Source of the DNA: Micromonospora inyonensis
Lineage (GTDB): Bacteria; Actinomycetota; Actinomycetes; Mycobacteriales; Micromonosporaceae
Length of the DNA: 64,000 nucleotides
Direction: 5' to 3'
Assembly: GCF_900091415.1 (NCBI RefSeq)
Contig: NZ_FMHU01000001.1
Coordinates: 2,046,001-2,110,000 of the forward strand
Below the pieces are notes generated by a model that did not search any database, had not been told where the DNA came from, and was given only the letters and a program-made list of their open reading frames with translations. Within the stretch, counting starts at the first letter, position 1; every line of letters begins with the position of its first letter. Below are positions 56,201 through 62,689 of the stretch, in pieces. A program made the translations under genes and the position numbers.

Positions 56201-58419
56201 TGCAGACGCCGGCGGCGTCCATGCCGGCCCCTGCGGCCCGACCGGTGACCCCGCAGTCCTCACCACCCCCACCCCCACCCCCACCCACATCCCCACCCAC
56301 ATCCACATCCACAACCGCGGTACCGCTACCGGCGCCACCGGATCACGTGGTTCATTGGCGGCCCGGTCAGGATGGACCCGCGACCCTCCACGCATACCTG
56401 GAGACGGTGGAACTCCCCGACGGGGTGTCCCTGGACCCCGACAAACAGGGGAAGCTGGGGCCGGGGATGGCCGCTTGGGTGAAAGCCTGGGCACAGGGAC
56501 TGCGGGGTAAGACCACCCCCGACGGCCACCCCTACACCCAGGACGCGGTAGCCGCACTGTCCGGCGACCTGATCGCCCAGCAATCGGTCGGGAAATATTG
56601 GCGGGAGGTGGCGGCGCCGTTGCCCCCGCCGCCGGGTCATGTGGTTCGTTGGCGGCCTGGTGAGGGTGGGTCCGTGACCCTCCGCGCATACCTGGAGACG
56701 GTGGAACTCCCCGACGGGGTGTCCCTGGACCCCGACAAGAAGGGGGCACTGGGGCCGGGGATGGCCGCTTGGGTGAAAGCCTGGGCACAGGGACTGCGGG
56801 GTAAGACCACCCCCGGCGGCCACCCCTACACCCAGGACGCGGTAGCCGCACTGTCCGGCAACCTGATCACCCAGGTATCGGTCGGGAAATATTGGCGGGA
56901 GACGGCGCCGCCGCTGCCCCCGCCGCCGGATCACGTGGTTCATTGGCGGCCCGGTGGGGATGGGCCCGTGACCCTCCGCGCATACCTGGAGACGGTGGAA
57001 CTCCCCGACGGGGTGTCCCTGGACCCCGACAAACAGGGGAGGTTGGGGCCGGGGATGGCCGCTTGGGTGAAAGCCTGGGTGCGGGGACTACAGGATGAGC
57101 CCACCCCCGACGGCCACCCCTACACCCAGAACGCGGTAGCCGCACTGTCCGGCAACCTGACCACCAAGCCAACGGTGGGGAATTATTGGCGGGAGGTGGC
57201 GCCGCCGCTGCCCCCGCCGCCGGATCACGTGGTTCATTGGCGGCCCGGTGGGGATGGGCCCGTGACCCTCCGCGCATACCTGGAGACGGTGGAACTCCCC
57301 GACGGGGTGTCCCTGGACCCCGACAAAAAGGGGAGGTTGGGGCCGGGGATGGCCGCTTGGGTGAAAGCCTGGGTGCGGGGACTACAGGATGAGCCCACCC
57401 CCGACGGCCACCCCTACACCCAGAACGCGGTAGCCGCACTGTCCGGCAACCTGATCAACCAGCGAACGGTCGGGAAATACTGGCGGGAGGCGGCGCCGCT
57501 GCCCCCACCGCCGGATCACGTGGTTCAGTGGCGGCCCGGTGGGGATGGGCCCGCGACCCTCCGCGCATACCTGGAGACGCTGGAACTCCCCGACGGGGTG
57601 TCCCTGGACACCGGCAAACAGGGGAGGTTGGGGCTGGGGATGGCCGCTTGGGTGAAAGCCTGGGCACAGGGACTGCGGGGTGAGACCACCCCCGACGGCC
57701 ACCCCTACACCCAGGGCGCCGTAGTCACACTGTCCGGCGACCTGATCAACCAGCAAACGGTCGGGACATATTGGCGGGAGGTGGCGCCGCCGCTGCCCCC
57801 GCCGCCGGATCACGTGGTTCATTGGCGGCCCGGTGGGGATGGGCCCGCGACCCTCCGCGCATACCTGGAGACGCTGGAACTCCCCGACGGGGTGTCCCTG
57901 GACCCCGACAAGAAGGGGGCGCTGGGGCTGGGGATGGCCGCTTGGGTGAAAGCCTGGGCACAGGGACTGCGGGATGAGCCCGCCCCCGACGGCCACCCCT
58001 ACACCCAGGACGCGGTAGCCGCACTGTCCGGCAACCTGACCACCAAGCCAACGGTGGGGAATTATTGGCGGGAGGTGGCGGCGCCGTTGCCCCCACCGCC
58101 GGGTCATGTGGTTCGTTGGCGGCCCGGTGAGGGTGGGCCCGTGACCCTTCGTGCGTACCTGGAGACGGTGGAACTCCCTGACGGGGTGTCCCTGGACATC
58201 GACAAAAAGGGGAGGTTGGGGCCGGGGATGGCCGCATGGGTGAAAGCCTGGGCACAGGGACTGCAGGGTGAGACCACCCCCGACGGCCACCCCTACACCC
58301 AGGATGAGGTAGCCGCACTGTCCGGCGACCTGATCAACCGGCGAACGGTCGGGACATATTGGCGGGAGGCGGCACCGTCGCTCCCTCCACCGCCACCCGG
58401 AACGGGTCAAGATGTTTAA
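47263..58419 (+). CDS. Giant modular effector-like protein 2 (WXG100-like N-terminus, papain-like and OTU-like domains, repeat array)
   Basis: 3,718 residues from ATG 47263 after GGGGAGGGGGC, with an intact C-terminus (SLPPPPPGTGQDV). Order: residues 1-310, WXG100-like/CpnT-like helical domain with segments such as ALVMFIFMMTELAVAFAMAF; 310-950, Pro/Ala linker with VPGGAG and LTAP tandem repeats, then a Ser/Asp-rich part; 955-1170, papain-like domain, Cys991 in GWWCVAATFDV, His1078 in PQHVFAL, Asp1098 in VRDPLVPG; LDP and (DL)n linkers; block 1 of eight repeats; LDP linker; OTU-like domain, Asp2545-Cys2548 in ADGFCVLSAL and His2826 in YNHYNAA; Pro-rich joint; block 2 of seven repeats. Gene 1 is its inverted paralog. 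Likely a secreted polymorphic effector; substrate and target unknown. Confidence 0.82.
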   Translation: MGEAAVPSVGLSESSKRALEAFTGMRLHRSNLPVLAYDLNALETLADRVRALLVPELAQVIKAVRAAGEGEVFDRFVAQTAPFVELLDGVADVKVGVAQAMRGFLNQMELTDRQALVMFIFMMTELAVAFAMAFFLPVEAAAHIVKTRTIIQTILRSSMVRAAASSTAIQMLFMPGSSLLAQISMLADGLVPGVDWGQVGKQALYGLAVAGVTTAAGPALARFAGAVGGGLSHLGVSGSTRDLLTSLSMVPVSEVGMEVVGDIAASYIVDGTYDPSGLGMAAISGALSGTGELGATGAGMGARRGAVGLGFNPTRPRWRMPAGTGFTADGRPVAPVPPLPAPVTADPSAYQPEVGDPAGAGSGGQAPVPVPPVPAPALSAPALLPPVPAWSAPTLSVPSWSTPDLPVPSWSVPNFSVPTVPPVPVPEWVAVAGAPVVEQWQRFQRELVDRYGGLLAGTGQARQFLAALPVPVEQVFTEWADARQNDRAVPAFLFRIGLPATALTERYLFGVRDQAVARVTETLAGAVTTGGQIPAGVRPELVVAALPVEFDRQALRAAVHLAAQHHIDQYLTTGTPTPATLPGAVVPPEAAHPPGGAGVPGGAGVPGAPGVPGGAGVPGAPGVPGGAGVPGAAGAAAVPSDAVRAAVARDVRAHVDRSLDAILGTTPPLTAPLTAPLTAPLTAPLTAPLTAPLTVPSAAVAGPGAAQVNAVADVVRQVVTDLPARFTAATGPDTTGPDTTGPEATPAGTDTPANRRTDVPTVPVTPEQHTAAATSLAEKQFADLADQYGVEPANHDALAGSFRQDWVDGYHQVLAQATATPGAAGTSGVPATPSVPATPSVPATPSTPGAPGVPDAAGGRSPVPGGAVSRTDGTPIHDNASDRMSVGDMSVSSDDVFSRDSSFHDTMAVGDLSSRDEPISRDPVKGEVSDTDSFSGVSLWDEPIGGEPGGRGEPAVTATGLAVGMVESGRRGGDWAIAEQVRPGGGDGWWCVAATFDVFRAEYGRLGNRVVFDDRVMGADGRLAPTMGWSQLMEILDAVPERVAQPGGVTGEDVLAGLRAVPGSMVVVRVAPPNEPQHVFALSSQPRGSGPARIRVRDPLVPGAVDRPEPEDPVRDPWLRHLFVSGTRVAVFDGDGRPTTISGLLGRTGGHRRPVTAAGTDVGGFLLASTSTPRGPSHAMRADTTVAGPVDSPRSGPVGEDGSSGPGLAFGVQAFPDVVPSDLEGMDLGTPQLDGGWEPARDTGQAEFPLTGVPGLDGPWALSAVEDTATVAVPHQRDAGDHDRSQRDPELLDPALLDPELFDPALLDPAVVEDPGMPDLGPDLDPDLDLDPDPDLDLDLDLDLDLDLDLDLDLDLDLGRLGVPTLDEDGAWVSSVVGDPAPVGVAREGVLAGVGGVAPLPEPPDHVVHWRPGEDGPATLHAYLETLKLPDGVSLDPDKKGRLGLGMAAWVKAWAQGLRGETTPDGHPYTQNAVAALSGNLTNQQTVGRYWREVAPPLPPPPDHVVHWRPGGDGPVTLRAYLETVELPDGVSLDPDKKGALGPGMAAWVKAWAQGLRGKTTPDGHPYTQDEVAALSGDLINQRTVGKYWREAAPLPPPPDHVVQWRPGGDGPATLRAYLETLELPDGVSLDPDKKGALGLGMAAWVKAWVRGLRGEATPDGHPYTQGAVVTLSGDLTNQASVGTYWREVAPPLPPPPDHVATWRPGGDGPVTLRAYLEAVELPDGVSLDPGKKGRLGPGMAAWVKAWAQGLRGKTTPDGHPYTQGAVVTLSGDLTNQASVGRYWREVAPPLPPPPDHVVHWRPGEDGPSTLRAYLETLELPDGVSLDPDKKGKLGPGMAAWVKAWAQGLRGETTPDGHPYTLAAVAALSGNLITQVSVGRYWREAAPPLPPPPDHVVHWRPGEDGPSTLRAYLETVELPDGVSLDTDKQGKLGPGMAVWVKAWAQGLRGETTPDGHPYTQDAVAALSGNLTTQASVGNYWREVAPPLPPPPDHVVHWRPGEDGPATLRAYLETLELPDGVSLDPDKKGKLGPGMAAWVKAWAQGLQGETTPDGHPYTHDAVVTLSGDLINKSTVGNYWREVAPPLPPPPDHVVHWRPGEDGPATLRAYLETVELPDGVSLDTDKQGRLGPGMAAWVKAWAQGLQDETTPDGHPYTQDEVAALSGGLINRRTVGTYWREVAPPLPPPPDHVVHWRPGEDGHDPSQRDTELLDPEFLDPALLDPALLDPALVEDPGLPDLGPGVGLGPAGVDLSVSPPGWGWTPPDGTDQVGSLYLLSEVPGLDGPWAAMRADTTVADPVDSPRSGPVGEDGSSGPGLAFGVQAFPDVVPSDLEGMDLGTPQLDGEWEPARDTGQAEFPLTGVPGLDGPWALSAVEDTATVAVPYQRDAGDHDPSQRDPALLDPALLDPAFVEDPGMPDLDPGVGLGPAGVDLSASPPGWGWTPPDGTDQVGSSGPGLAFGVQAFPDVVPSDLEGMDLGIPQLDDGWGPARDTGQVESPLSGAPGVDGAWVSSVVGGPAPVGVAREGVAAGVGGVAQPGWEFPVPADGFCVLSALVVADPVWVRDVLAGAGVLPADLYAWLSDPGGVRVGVGRLGGVVPVGSELGRVDGLLQGLVLSYLGARVGGLPADVVMRRVFLPQGEPWRQVRGLSDGQVVARLVERLGGQGVLGGGVVTEAGFLDVGRVGQRYEEARAELVGLGWDPGPVTEVPQEQLDFVNERGRGFQVALLAPERARDYLVHVLLTSDGPLEADEFAEVVETVADWGRRWGGPGGEFLLPLLAHATGSRITVLQRTGWGVSPVAVFGPLDGRGVSLYYVAGDPANPALYNHYNAAVSAAVLLPSGPAGLSWSDEWDRLFTRFAGVLGLGSAAGERTLASGAEDVRHRLRVEFDHVVGRTGFVEENGLSTADVAMLRQALDTRGTSVPHLEGVLLRLMSEVYEVTIAVTSAGSGFHGDHGVGSGYPRTVALDLSDTQVMPPGPAALQTPAASMPAPAARPVTPQSSPPPPPPPPTSPPTSTSTTAVPLPAPPDHVVHWRPGQDGPATLHAYLETVELPDGVSLDPDKQGKLGPGMAAWVKAWAQGLRGKTTPDGHPYTQDAVAALSGDLIAQQSVGKYWREVAAPLPPPPGHVVRWRPGEGGSVTLRAYLETVELPDGVSLDPDKKGALGPGMAAWVKAWAQGLRGKTTPGGHPYTQDAVAALSGNLITQVSVGKYWRETAPPLPPPPDHVVHWRPGGDGPVTLRAYLETVELPDGVSLDPDKQGRLGPGMAAWVKAWVRGLQDEPTPDGHPYTQNAVAALSGNLTTKPTVGNYWREVAPPLPPPPDHVVHWRPGGDGPVTLRAYLETVELPDGVSLDPDKKGRLGPGMAAWVKAWVRGLQDEPTPDGHPYTQNAVAALSGNLINQRTVGKYWREAAPLPPPPDHVVQWRPGGDGPATLRAYLETLELPDGVSLDTGKQGRLGLGMAAWVKAWAQGLRGETTPDGHPYTQGAVVTLSGDLINQQTVGTYWREVAPPLPPPPDHVVHWRPGGDGPATLRAYLETLELPDGVSLDPDKKGALGLGMAAWVKAWAQGLRDEPAPDGHPYTQDAVAALSGNLTTKPTVGNYWREVAAPLPPPPGHVVRWRPGEGGPVTLRAYLETVELPDGVSLDIDKKGRLGPGMAAWVKAWAQGLQGETTPDGHPYTQDEVAALSGDLINRRTVGTYWREAAPSLPPPPPGTGQDV
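49070..49345. repeat. Short in-frame tandem repeats in the linker of giant gene 2
   Basis: Two small arrays: collagen-like GVPGGAGVPGAP units (about 49070-49160) and a 12-base CTCACCGCACCR unit (about 49261-49345) encoding LTAP about seven times. The corresponding part of giant gene 1 has fewer units of both (LTAP only once or twice), so these vary in copy number. Confidence 0.85.
51265..51336. repeat. Hexanucleotide run, 12 units of GATCTG
   Basis: Twelve GATCTG units encode an Asp-Leu run after the papain-like domain of giant gene 2; the matching array in gene 1 has 11. A length change of any number of units keeps the reading frame. Confidence 0.95.
51466..53866 (+). repeat. Block 1: eight tandem ~98-residue repeats of giant protein 2
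   Basis: Eight 294-base units. Variable triplets at the putative recognition position are QQT, QRT, QAS, QAS, QVS, QAS, KST, RRT. The next residue pair before YW also varies (GR, GK, GT, GN). The block ends in HWRPGEDGHDPSQRD. Confidence 0.9.
56336..58390 (+). repeat. Block 2: seven tandem ~98-residue repeats of giant protein 2
   Basis: Seven units after the OTU-like domain, ending at the C-terminus of the protein. Variable triplets: QQS, QVS, KPT, QRT, QQT, KPT, RRT. Units three and six are near copies of each other in this region. Confidence 0.9.
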
Positions 58420-58437
58420 TTTACACCTTCTGCTTTA

Positions 58438-59460
58438 GAGACCGTCGGGTAACCAGCTCCGAGCGTTCTGTTACGGGGAGACACGTCGATGCCAGGTGCT
58501 CGATAAATAGATCATCCCCGCCATGATCGCGTTGTGTGCGCAACTGCAACTGTGGCGGGGATGACGCCCGTTCATGCTATCCGTCGAGCTTGACCGATGC
58601 GATGTGGGCCGTCCTCGCGCCCTTGATGCCGGTCCGTGACCTGCGTAAAGGCGGCCGGCCGCGCAAGTGGGGAGATCGGTTGATCCTGGATTCGATCTTC
58701 TATGTGCTGCGGTCGGGCTGTCCGTGGCGGATGATGCCGCGGGATCTGGCGCCGCCGGACGCGGCACATCGCTGGTTCACGACGTGGCGGAAGAACGGGA
58801 CGTGGGACGCGATCCACGACGAGCTTCGCCGGCAGGTGCGGGTCGCGGCCGGTCGTGAGCCGGAGCCGACAGCGGCGGTGCTGGACGCCCAGTCGATCAA
58901 ATCCAGTGAGGGCGGCGAATGCCGCGGGTTCGACATGGGCAAGAAGACCACCGGCCGCAAGCGGCACCTGGTGGTGGACACGATGGGGCTGATCCTGGTC
59001 GTGATGGTCACCTCCGCCTCGGTCAACGACCGTCCCGGCGGCCGCCGGATCCTGCAACGACTGGCCGAGACCTTCACCACCATCGCCCTCGTCTGGGCCG
59101 ACGGCGGGTATGCCAACAGCATCGACTCCACCTTGGTGGGCTGGGCGAAAGACAAGCTCGGCATCCTGCTGGGGATCGTCAAGCGCACCGACGACGTCAA
59201 GGGCTTCCAGGTCCTCCCACGCAGGTGGATGGTGAGAGGACTCTCGGATGGCTGGTGCGCAACCGGCGTCTGGCCCGCGACTACGAGCGGCTCACCGCCA
59301 ACTTCGAGGCCATGATCAAGGTAGCGATGATTCGACTCATGACGATACGTCTGGCCGGTCAAACAGTCCGCTGGGCCAACGCCACCGAGCGCGAAGCCGC
59401 CCAACGCATCAACGTTGAGCGACTTCTCGCCACGTAGTCACCCGGTTACCCGACGGTCTC
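58438..59460 (+). mobile_element. IS5-family insertion sequence (1,023 bp)
   Basis: Terminal inverted repeats GAGACCGTCGGGTAACC (58438 on) and GGTTACCCGACGGTCTC (to 59460), with TTA target duplications at 58435-58437 and 59461-59463. The left arm of the large inverted repeat shows the uninterrupted site near 13855, so this insertion came after the duplication. It lies 18 bases past the stop of giant gene 2. Confidence 0.92.
58536..59437 (+). pseudogene. IS5 family transposase, frameshifted
   Basis: The first frame (GTG 58536) has HTH and DDE parts: LTDAMWAVLAPLMP, VLDAQSIKSSEGG (first Asp) and ALVWADGGYANSI (second Asp). At about 59232, in the region that should read RRWVVERTLGWL, one G is missing, and the frame runs on to a stop at 59315. 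The proper C-terminus, with the catalytic Glu in ERTLGWLVRNRRLARDYERL, continues in the next frame to 59437. The break at the catalytic motif suggests an inactive copy rather than programmed shifting. Confidence 0.85.
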
Positions 59461-59503
59461 TTAGAAGGCGTCTGATTCACGTATTTCGCGTGTTCTGGCG
59501 TTT

Positions 59504-59664
59504 CAGAGGGTGGTTCGGTAGGCTATGTCCTATGTGGGCTTGGGGGTTCGTTAGAGGCCCTGGTGGTGGGGGTTACGCGGACGGCGGAGGCGCGGCGAGC
59601 GTGAACAGGCCGGCCTCGGGTTCGGTGAGGATCTGGCGGGCGACGAGGCGTTTGGGCTTGGCGG
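59504..59664 (-). mobile_element. 3'-end remnant of an IS5-like element
   Basis: Inverted counterpart of 13658-13817: terminal repeat CAGAGGGTGGTTCGG at 59504 on, then the last codons of the accessory protein (stop near 59573, RLVARQILTEPEAGLFTLA). Between the giant gene and this remnant both arms share about 40 bases. It ends at 59664, the outer limit of the right arm. Confidence 0.75.
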
Positions 59665-59684
59665 GGACTGTACAAATAACGGCC
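59665..59684. other. Solitary IS256-type terminal sequence
   Basis: GACTGTACAAATAACGGC here is the same as the right end of the IS256 element at 62466-62484, read inward. Nothing else of an IS256 is attached on this side. It separates two IS5-like pieces and may be the scar of a deleted or transposed IS256 copy. Confidence 0.6.
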
Positions 59685-59758
59685 TTGTTTCAGAGGGTGG
59701 TTCGGAAGGGCATGTCCGTTGTGGGTTTGGCCGCGGGGTAGAGGTCCTGCTCGTGGTG

Positions 59759-60178
59759 CTACGCGGATGGCGATGGCGATGCGAGGGTGAACAGGCCGGC
59801 CTCGGGTTCGGTGAGGATCTGGCGGGCGACGAGGCGTTTGAGCTTGGCGCGGAGATTCTCGGTGTCCTTGGCGGTGGTGCCGGTGCCGAGGGTGTGGCAG
59901 ATGTCCTTGGCGCGCATCGGCGCGGTGCCGCCGTGGAACACGGCGAGGATCTGCTGGTAGGCCGGGCTGGCGACGGTCGCGTCAGCGGGTGACGTCGGGT
60001 CGGCGTGGCCGATCAGGCTGAGCAGCGTCTTGCGGGTGATGGCGAGTTCGGTCAGTTCGGTCTCCGCTGCGGTGAGCTGGTCGGTGAGGGTGGCGATCTG
60101 CTCGCGGAGCCGATCGACGGTGATGCCGGCGGCGGTCTCGCGTTCGGTGAGCAGGTTCAGCAGCGGCGGCTGGGTCAC
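59759..60178 (-). CDS. IS5-associated accessory protein
   Basis: 139 residues from GTG 60178, which overlaps the transposase stop by four bases (GTGA). A helical N-terminus (LREQIATLTDQLTAAETELT, coiled-coil-like) is followed by a winged-helix-like region (YQQILAVFHGGTAPMRAKDI, then AKLKRLVARQILTEPEAGLF). It may regulate transposition or bind the element ends. Its last 30 residues survive in two remnants elsewhere in the window. Confidence 0.75.
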   Translation of the reverse strand: MTQPPLLNLLTERETAAGITVDRLREQIATLTDQLTAAETELTELAITRKTLLSLIGHADPTSPADATVASPAYQQILAVFHGGTAPMRAKDICHTLGTGTTAKDTENLRAKLKRLVARQILTEPEAGLFTLASPSPSA

Positions 60179-61044
60179 CGCTGGCGGCCTGGGTCGCGCC
60201 AGGACGGGGTGGCGGTGCCGGTCAGCCGGCGGACCAGGTTCGCCGTTGACGCCCACCAGGTGCGTGACACCGCCGAGGCGGGTCGGCTCTCGTACTCGCG
60301 GACCAGACGGCGGTGCAGCATCAGCGTGCCGTTGGTCTGTTCCACCACCCACCGGCGGGCGATCGGCACGAAACCGGCGGCCGTGTCGGTGCGTTTGACC
60401 TGCTCGACGTCGATACCGTTCACCGCGCCATGGATCTGCACGTCGTCTTTGAACCCGGCGTCGACCCATGCCTTGGTCACCGAAGGGGTGTGGGCCACGA
60501 CGTTGTCCAGCAGTCGCACGCCGATCGCGTTGTCCGTGACCGACGCCGCGGTCACCACCACCGCGATGATCAACCCCAGGGCGTCCACCGCCAGGCCCCG
60601 CTTACGGCCCGGGACCTTCTTCGCGGCGTCCTTACCGGTTGTCGCGGCCGGGACGTGGTTGGCCGCCCGGATCGACTGGGTGTCCAACACCACCGCGGTC
60701 GGGTCCTCCCGCCGGCCGGCCCGCTCCCTCGCCTGGCAGCGCAGCAGATCATGAATCACCTGGTCGGTGCCGTCATCACGCCACAAGGCGAAGTAGTAGT
60801 ACGTCGCGGACTTCGGTGGCAGGTCGTGCGGCAGGTACGCCCACTGACAACCGGTCCGGTTCTGGTAGAAGATCGCGTTCACGATTTCCCGCAACTCGTA
60901 GCGGCCCTGATGCCCCGACACCGACGGGTGCCGGTGTTTCCACGCCTGCAGGAACGGTCCCACCACCGCCCACTGCTCGTCGGTCAGGTCGCTGGATATG
61001 CCGCTCGCTCGCCCATGATCGACCCAACGCGGCGGGGACCTCAC
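60175..61044 (-). CDS. IS5 family transposase
   Basis: 289 residues, apparently intact. DUF4096-like N-terminus (SSDLTDEQWAVVGPFLQ, then YELREIVNAIFYQNRTGCQW) and DDE residues in VVLDTQSIRAA, KAWVDAGFKDD and ARRWVVEQTNGTLM. GTG start. The gene body is whole, but the element's upstream terminal repeat is split by IS256, so it is probably immobile. Confidence 0.9.
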   Translation of the reverse strand: MRSPPRWVDHGRASGISSDLTDEQWAVVGPFLQAWKHRHPSVSGHQGRYELREIVNAIFYQNRTGCQWAYLPHDLPPKSATYYYFALWRDDGTDQVIHDLLRCQARERAGRREDPTAVVLDTQSIRAANHVPAATTGKDAAKKVPGRKRGLAVDALGLIIAVVVTAASVTDNAIGVRLLDNVVAHTPSVTKAWVDAGFKDDVQIHGAVNGIDVEQVKRTDTAAGFVPIARRWVVEQTNGTLMLHRRLVREYESRPASAVSRTWWASTANLVRRLTGTATPSWRDPGRQR

Positions 61045-61113
61045 CGGTTACGACCATCGCTCGCATTCACATACTGAACCAAACCCACAATGGGCAAAGG
61101 CTACCGACCGCCC

Positions 61114-62486
61114 GGGTCTGTCAAGTTAACGGCTGATCTTGGTTTGTTGAGGTGGTCAGTCGTTGGCCGGGGTGAGCCGACCCTCGAAGGCGATCTGGAA
61201 GGCGTTCAGCGGCGCCTTCCAGCGCATGGTCCACCGCCGGCGTCCGGTGCCGGTCGGGTCGAGGCTCATCAACGCCATGTAGACGCACTTGAGCGCGGCT
61301 TGCTCGTTGGGGAAGTGTCCTCGGGCGCGGACGGCCTTGCGGATGCGGGCGTTCACGCTCTCGATCGCGTTCGTGGAGCAGATGACCTTGCGGATCTCCA
61401 CGTCGAAGGCGAGGAACGGCACGAACTCGGCCCAGGCGTTCTCCCACAGCTTCACGATCGCCGGATACTTGCGGCCCCAGGTCTCGGCGAACTCGAGGAA
61501 CCTTTCGGTCGCAGCGTCCTCGGTCGCCGCGGTGTAGACCGGCTTGAGCGCTTTCGCGATCTTGTCCCAGTCCTGGCGAGCCGCGTACCGGAACGAGTTG
61601 CGCAGCAGATGCACCACGCAGGTCTGCACGATCGTGCGCGGCCACACCGTCGCGACCGCGTCCGGCAGGCCCTTGAGCCCGTCACAGACGAGCATCAACA
61701 CGTCCTGGACACCGCGGTTCTTCAGCTCGGTGAGCACATGCAACCAGTGCTTCGCGCCCTCACCGCCGTCACCGGCCCAGATCCCGAGGATGTCGCGGTG
61801 CCCGTCGACGGTGACCGCCATGACGACGTAGATCGGCCGGTTCGCGACCTGACCATCGCGGATCTTCACGTTGATGGCGTCGATAAACACGACTGGATAC
61901 ACCCTGTCGAGGGGCCGGTTCTGCCACTCGGCCATCCCGTCCATGACCTTGTCGGTGATCGTGGAGATGGTCTGCTTCGACACCTCCGCGCCGTACACCT
62001 CGGCCAGGTGCGCGGCGATCTCCCCGTGGGTGAGACCTTTGGCCGACAACGACAGCACCATGTCGTCGACGCCGGACAGACGCCGCTGGCGTTTGCGCAC
62101 GATCTGCGGCTCGAACGTCCCGGCGGCGTCGCGTGGCACCCGGACCTCGACCGGGCCGATGTCGGTCAGCACCGTCTTGGTCCGGCTGCCGTTACGGGTG
62201 TTCCCGCTGCCCCGACCCGCCGGGTCGTGCTTGTCGTAGCCGACGTGGTCGGTGATCTCACCATCCAGGGCCGACTCCAGGACCCGCTTCGTGAGCTGCT
62301 GCAGCAGCCCACCCTCACCGGTCAGCTTCAACCCGTCACCACGAGCCCGATCGACCAGCATCGCGATCAGCTGCTCATCCGTGACCGCACCCACCGGCCC
62401 GGCGGCCGGCTGTCCCACAGTGGTCTCGGTCGTCATCTGGCGTCTCTCCCTTGATCGGTCGATCAGCCGTTATTTGTACAGTCCCA
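61114..62486 (-). mobile_element. IS256-family insertion sequence
   Basis: Imperfect ends CTGTCAAGTTAACGGCTGATC (61118 on) and, inverted, CTGTACAAATAACGGCTGATC (to 62481). ACCGCCC occurs on both sides (61107-61113 and 62487-62493), the likely target duplication, seven or eight bases. It is inserted in the terminal repeat of the surrounding IS5-like element. Confidence 0.8.
61156..62436 (-). CDS. IS256 family (Mutator-like) transposase
   Basis: 426 residues, complete. DDE residues lie in YPVVFIDAINVKIRDGQ, LMLVCDGLKGLPDAV and the C-terminal TNAIESVNARIRKAVRARGH. Other family features: RFPRDAAGTFEPQIVRKRQR-like segment and VVHLLRNSFRYAARQDWDKI. ATG start 62436. Confidence 0.93.
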   Translation of the reverse strand: MTTETTVGQPAAGPVGAVTDEQLIAMLVDRARGDGLKLTGEGGLLQQLTKRVLESALDGEITDHVGYDKHDPAGRGSGNTRNGSRTKTVLTDIGPVEVRVPRDAAGTFEPQIVRKRQRRLSGVDDMVLSLSAKGLTHGEIAAHLAEVYGAEVSKQTISTITDKVMDGMAEWQNRPLDRVYPVVFIDAINVKIRDGQVANRPIYVVMAVTVDGHRDILGIWAGDGGEGAKHWLHVLTELKNRGVQDVLMLVCDGLKGLPDAVATVWPRTIVQTCVVHLLRNSFRYAARQDWDKIAKALKPVYTAATEDAATERFLEFAETWGRKYPAIVKLWENAWAEFVPFLAFDVEIRKVICSTNAIESVNARIRKAVRARGHFPNEQAALKCVYMALMSLDPTGTGRRRWTMRWKAPLNAFQIAFEGRLTPAND

Positions 62487-62689
62487 ACCGCCCTCTCATA
62501 TTCGGTGGTGACGGAAGGTGCTGTTACCCGAGGAGGATGCGGTGGCGGAGCAGGTGAAGCCTGCTCGTCCGTGCATTTGGCATGCGGTTCGTTTGGTCTT
62601 GGTGTTGACGCCTTCGTGGGGCCGTTGCTGTAGGGGAACGTGGGGTGACCGTTACCTTCTTGACCGCCATGCGAGCACCATACGAGTAA

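Larger units (their letters stand above)
59691..62497 (-). mobile_element. IS5-like element with accessory gene, interrupted by IS256
   Basis: Low end: CAGAGGGTGGTTCGG...CCGTTGTGGGTTTGG from 59691. High end, read inward from 62497: GAGAGGGCGGT, then after removing the IS256 at 61114-62486, CGGTAGCCTTTGCCCATTGTGGGTTTGG. The two ends match over about 40 bases, so IS256 landed inside the terminal repeat. The element codes for a transposase and a small coupled protein. Remnants of relatives are at 13658 and 59504. Confidence 0.75.

Noticed and set aside
58919..59437. Programmed frameshift in the IS5 transposase at 58438-59460
   Set aside because: The break falls in the catalytic ERTLGW region with no slippery heptamer or stop-proximal signal seen; a simple one-base loss explains it better.
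60313..61077. Plus-strand frame opposite the IS5 transposase
   Set aside because: Antisense of a clear transposase with codon bias only on the minus strand.
62524..62670. 48-codon leftward frame starting MAVKKVTVTP, resembling the start of a ribbon-helix-helix antitoxin
   Set aside because: Only the first residues look right; the rest is Arg/Gln/Thr filler and its upstream region is cut by an IS. Not enough to call a gene.
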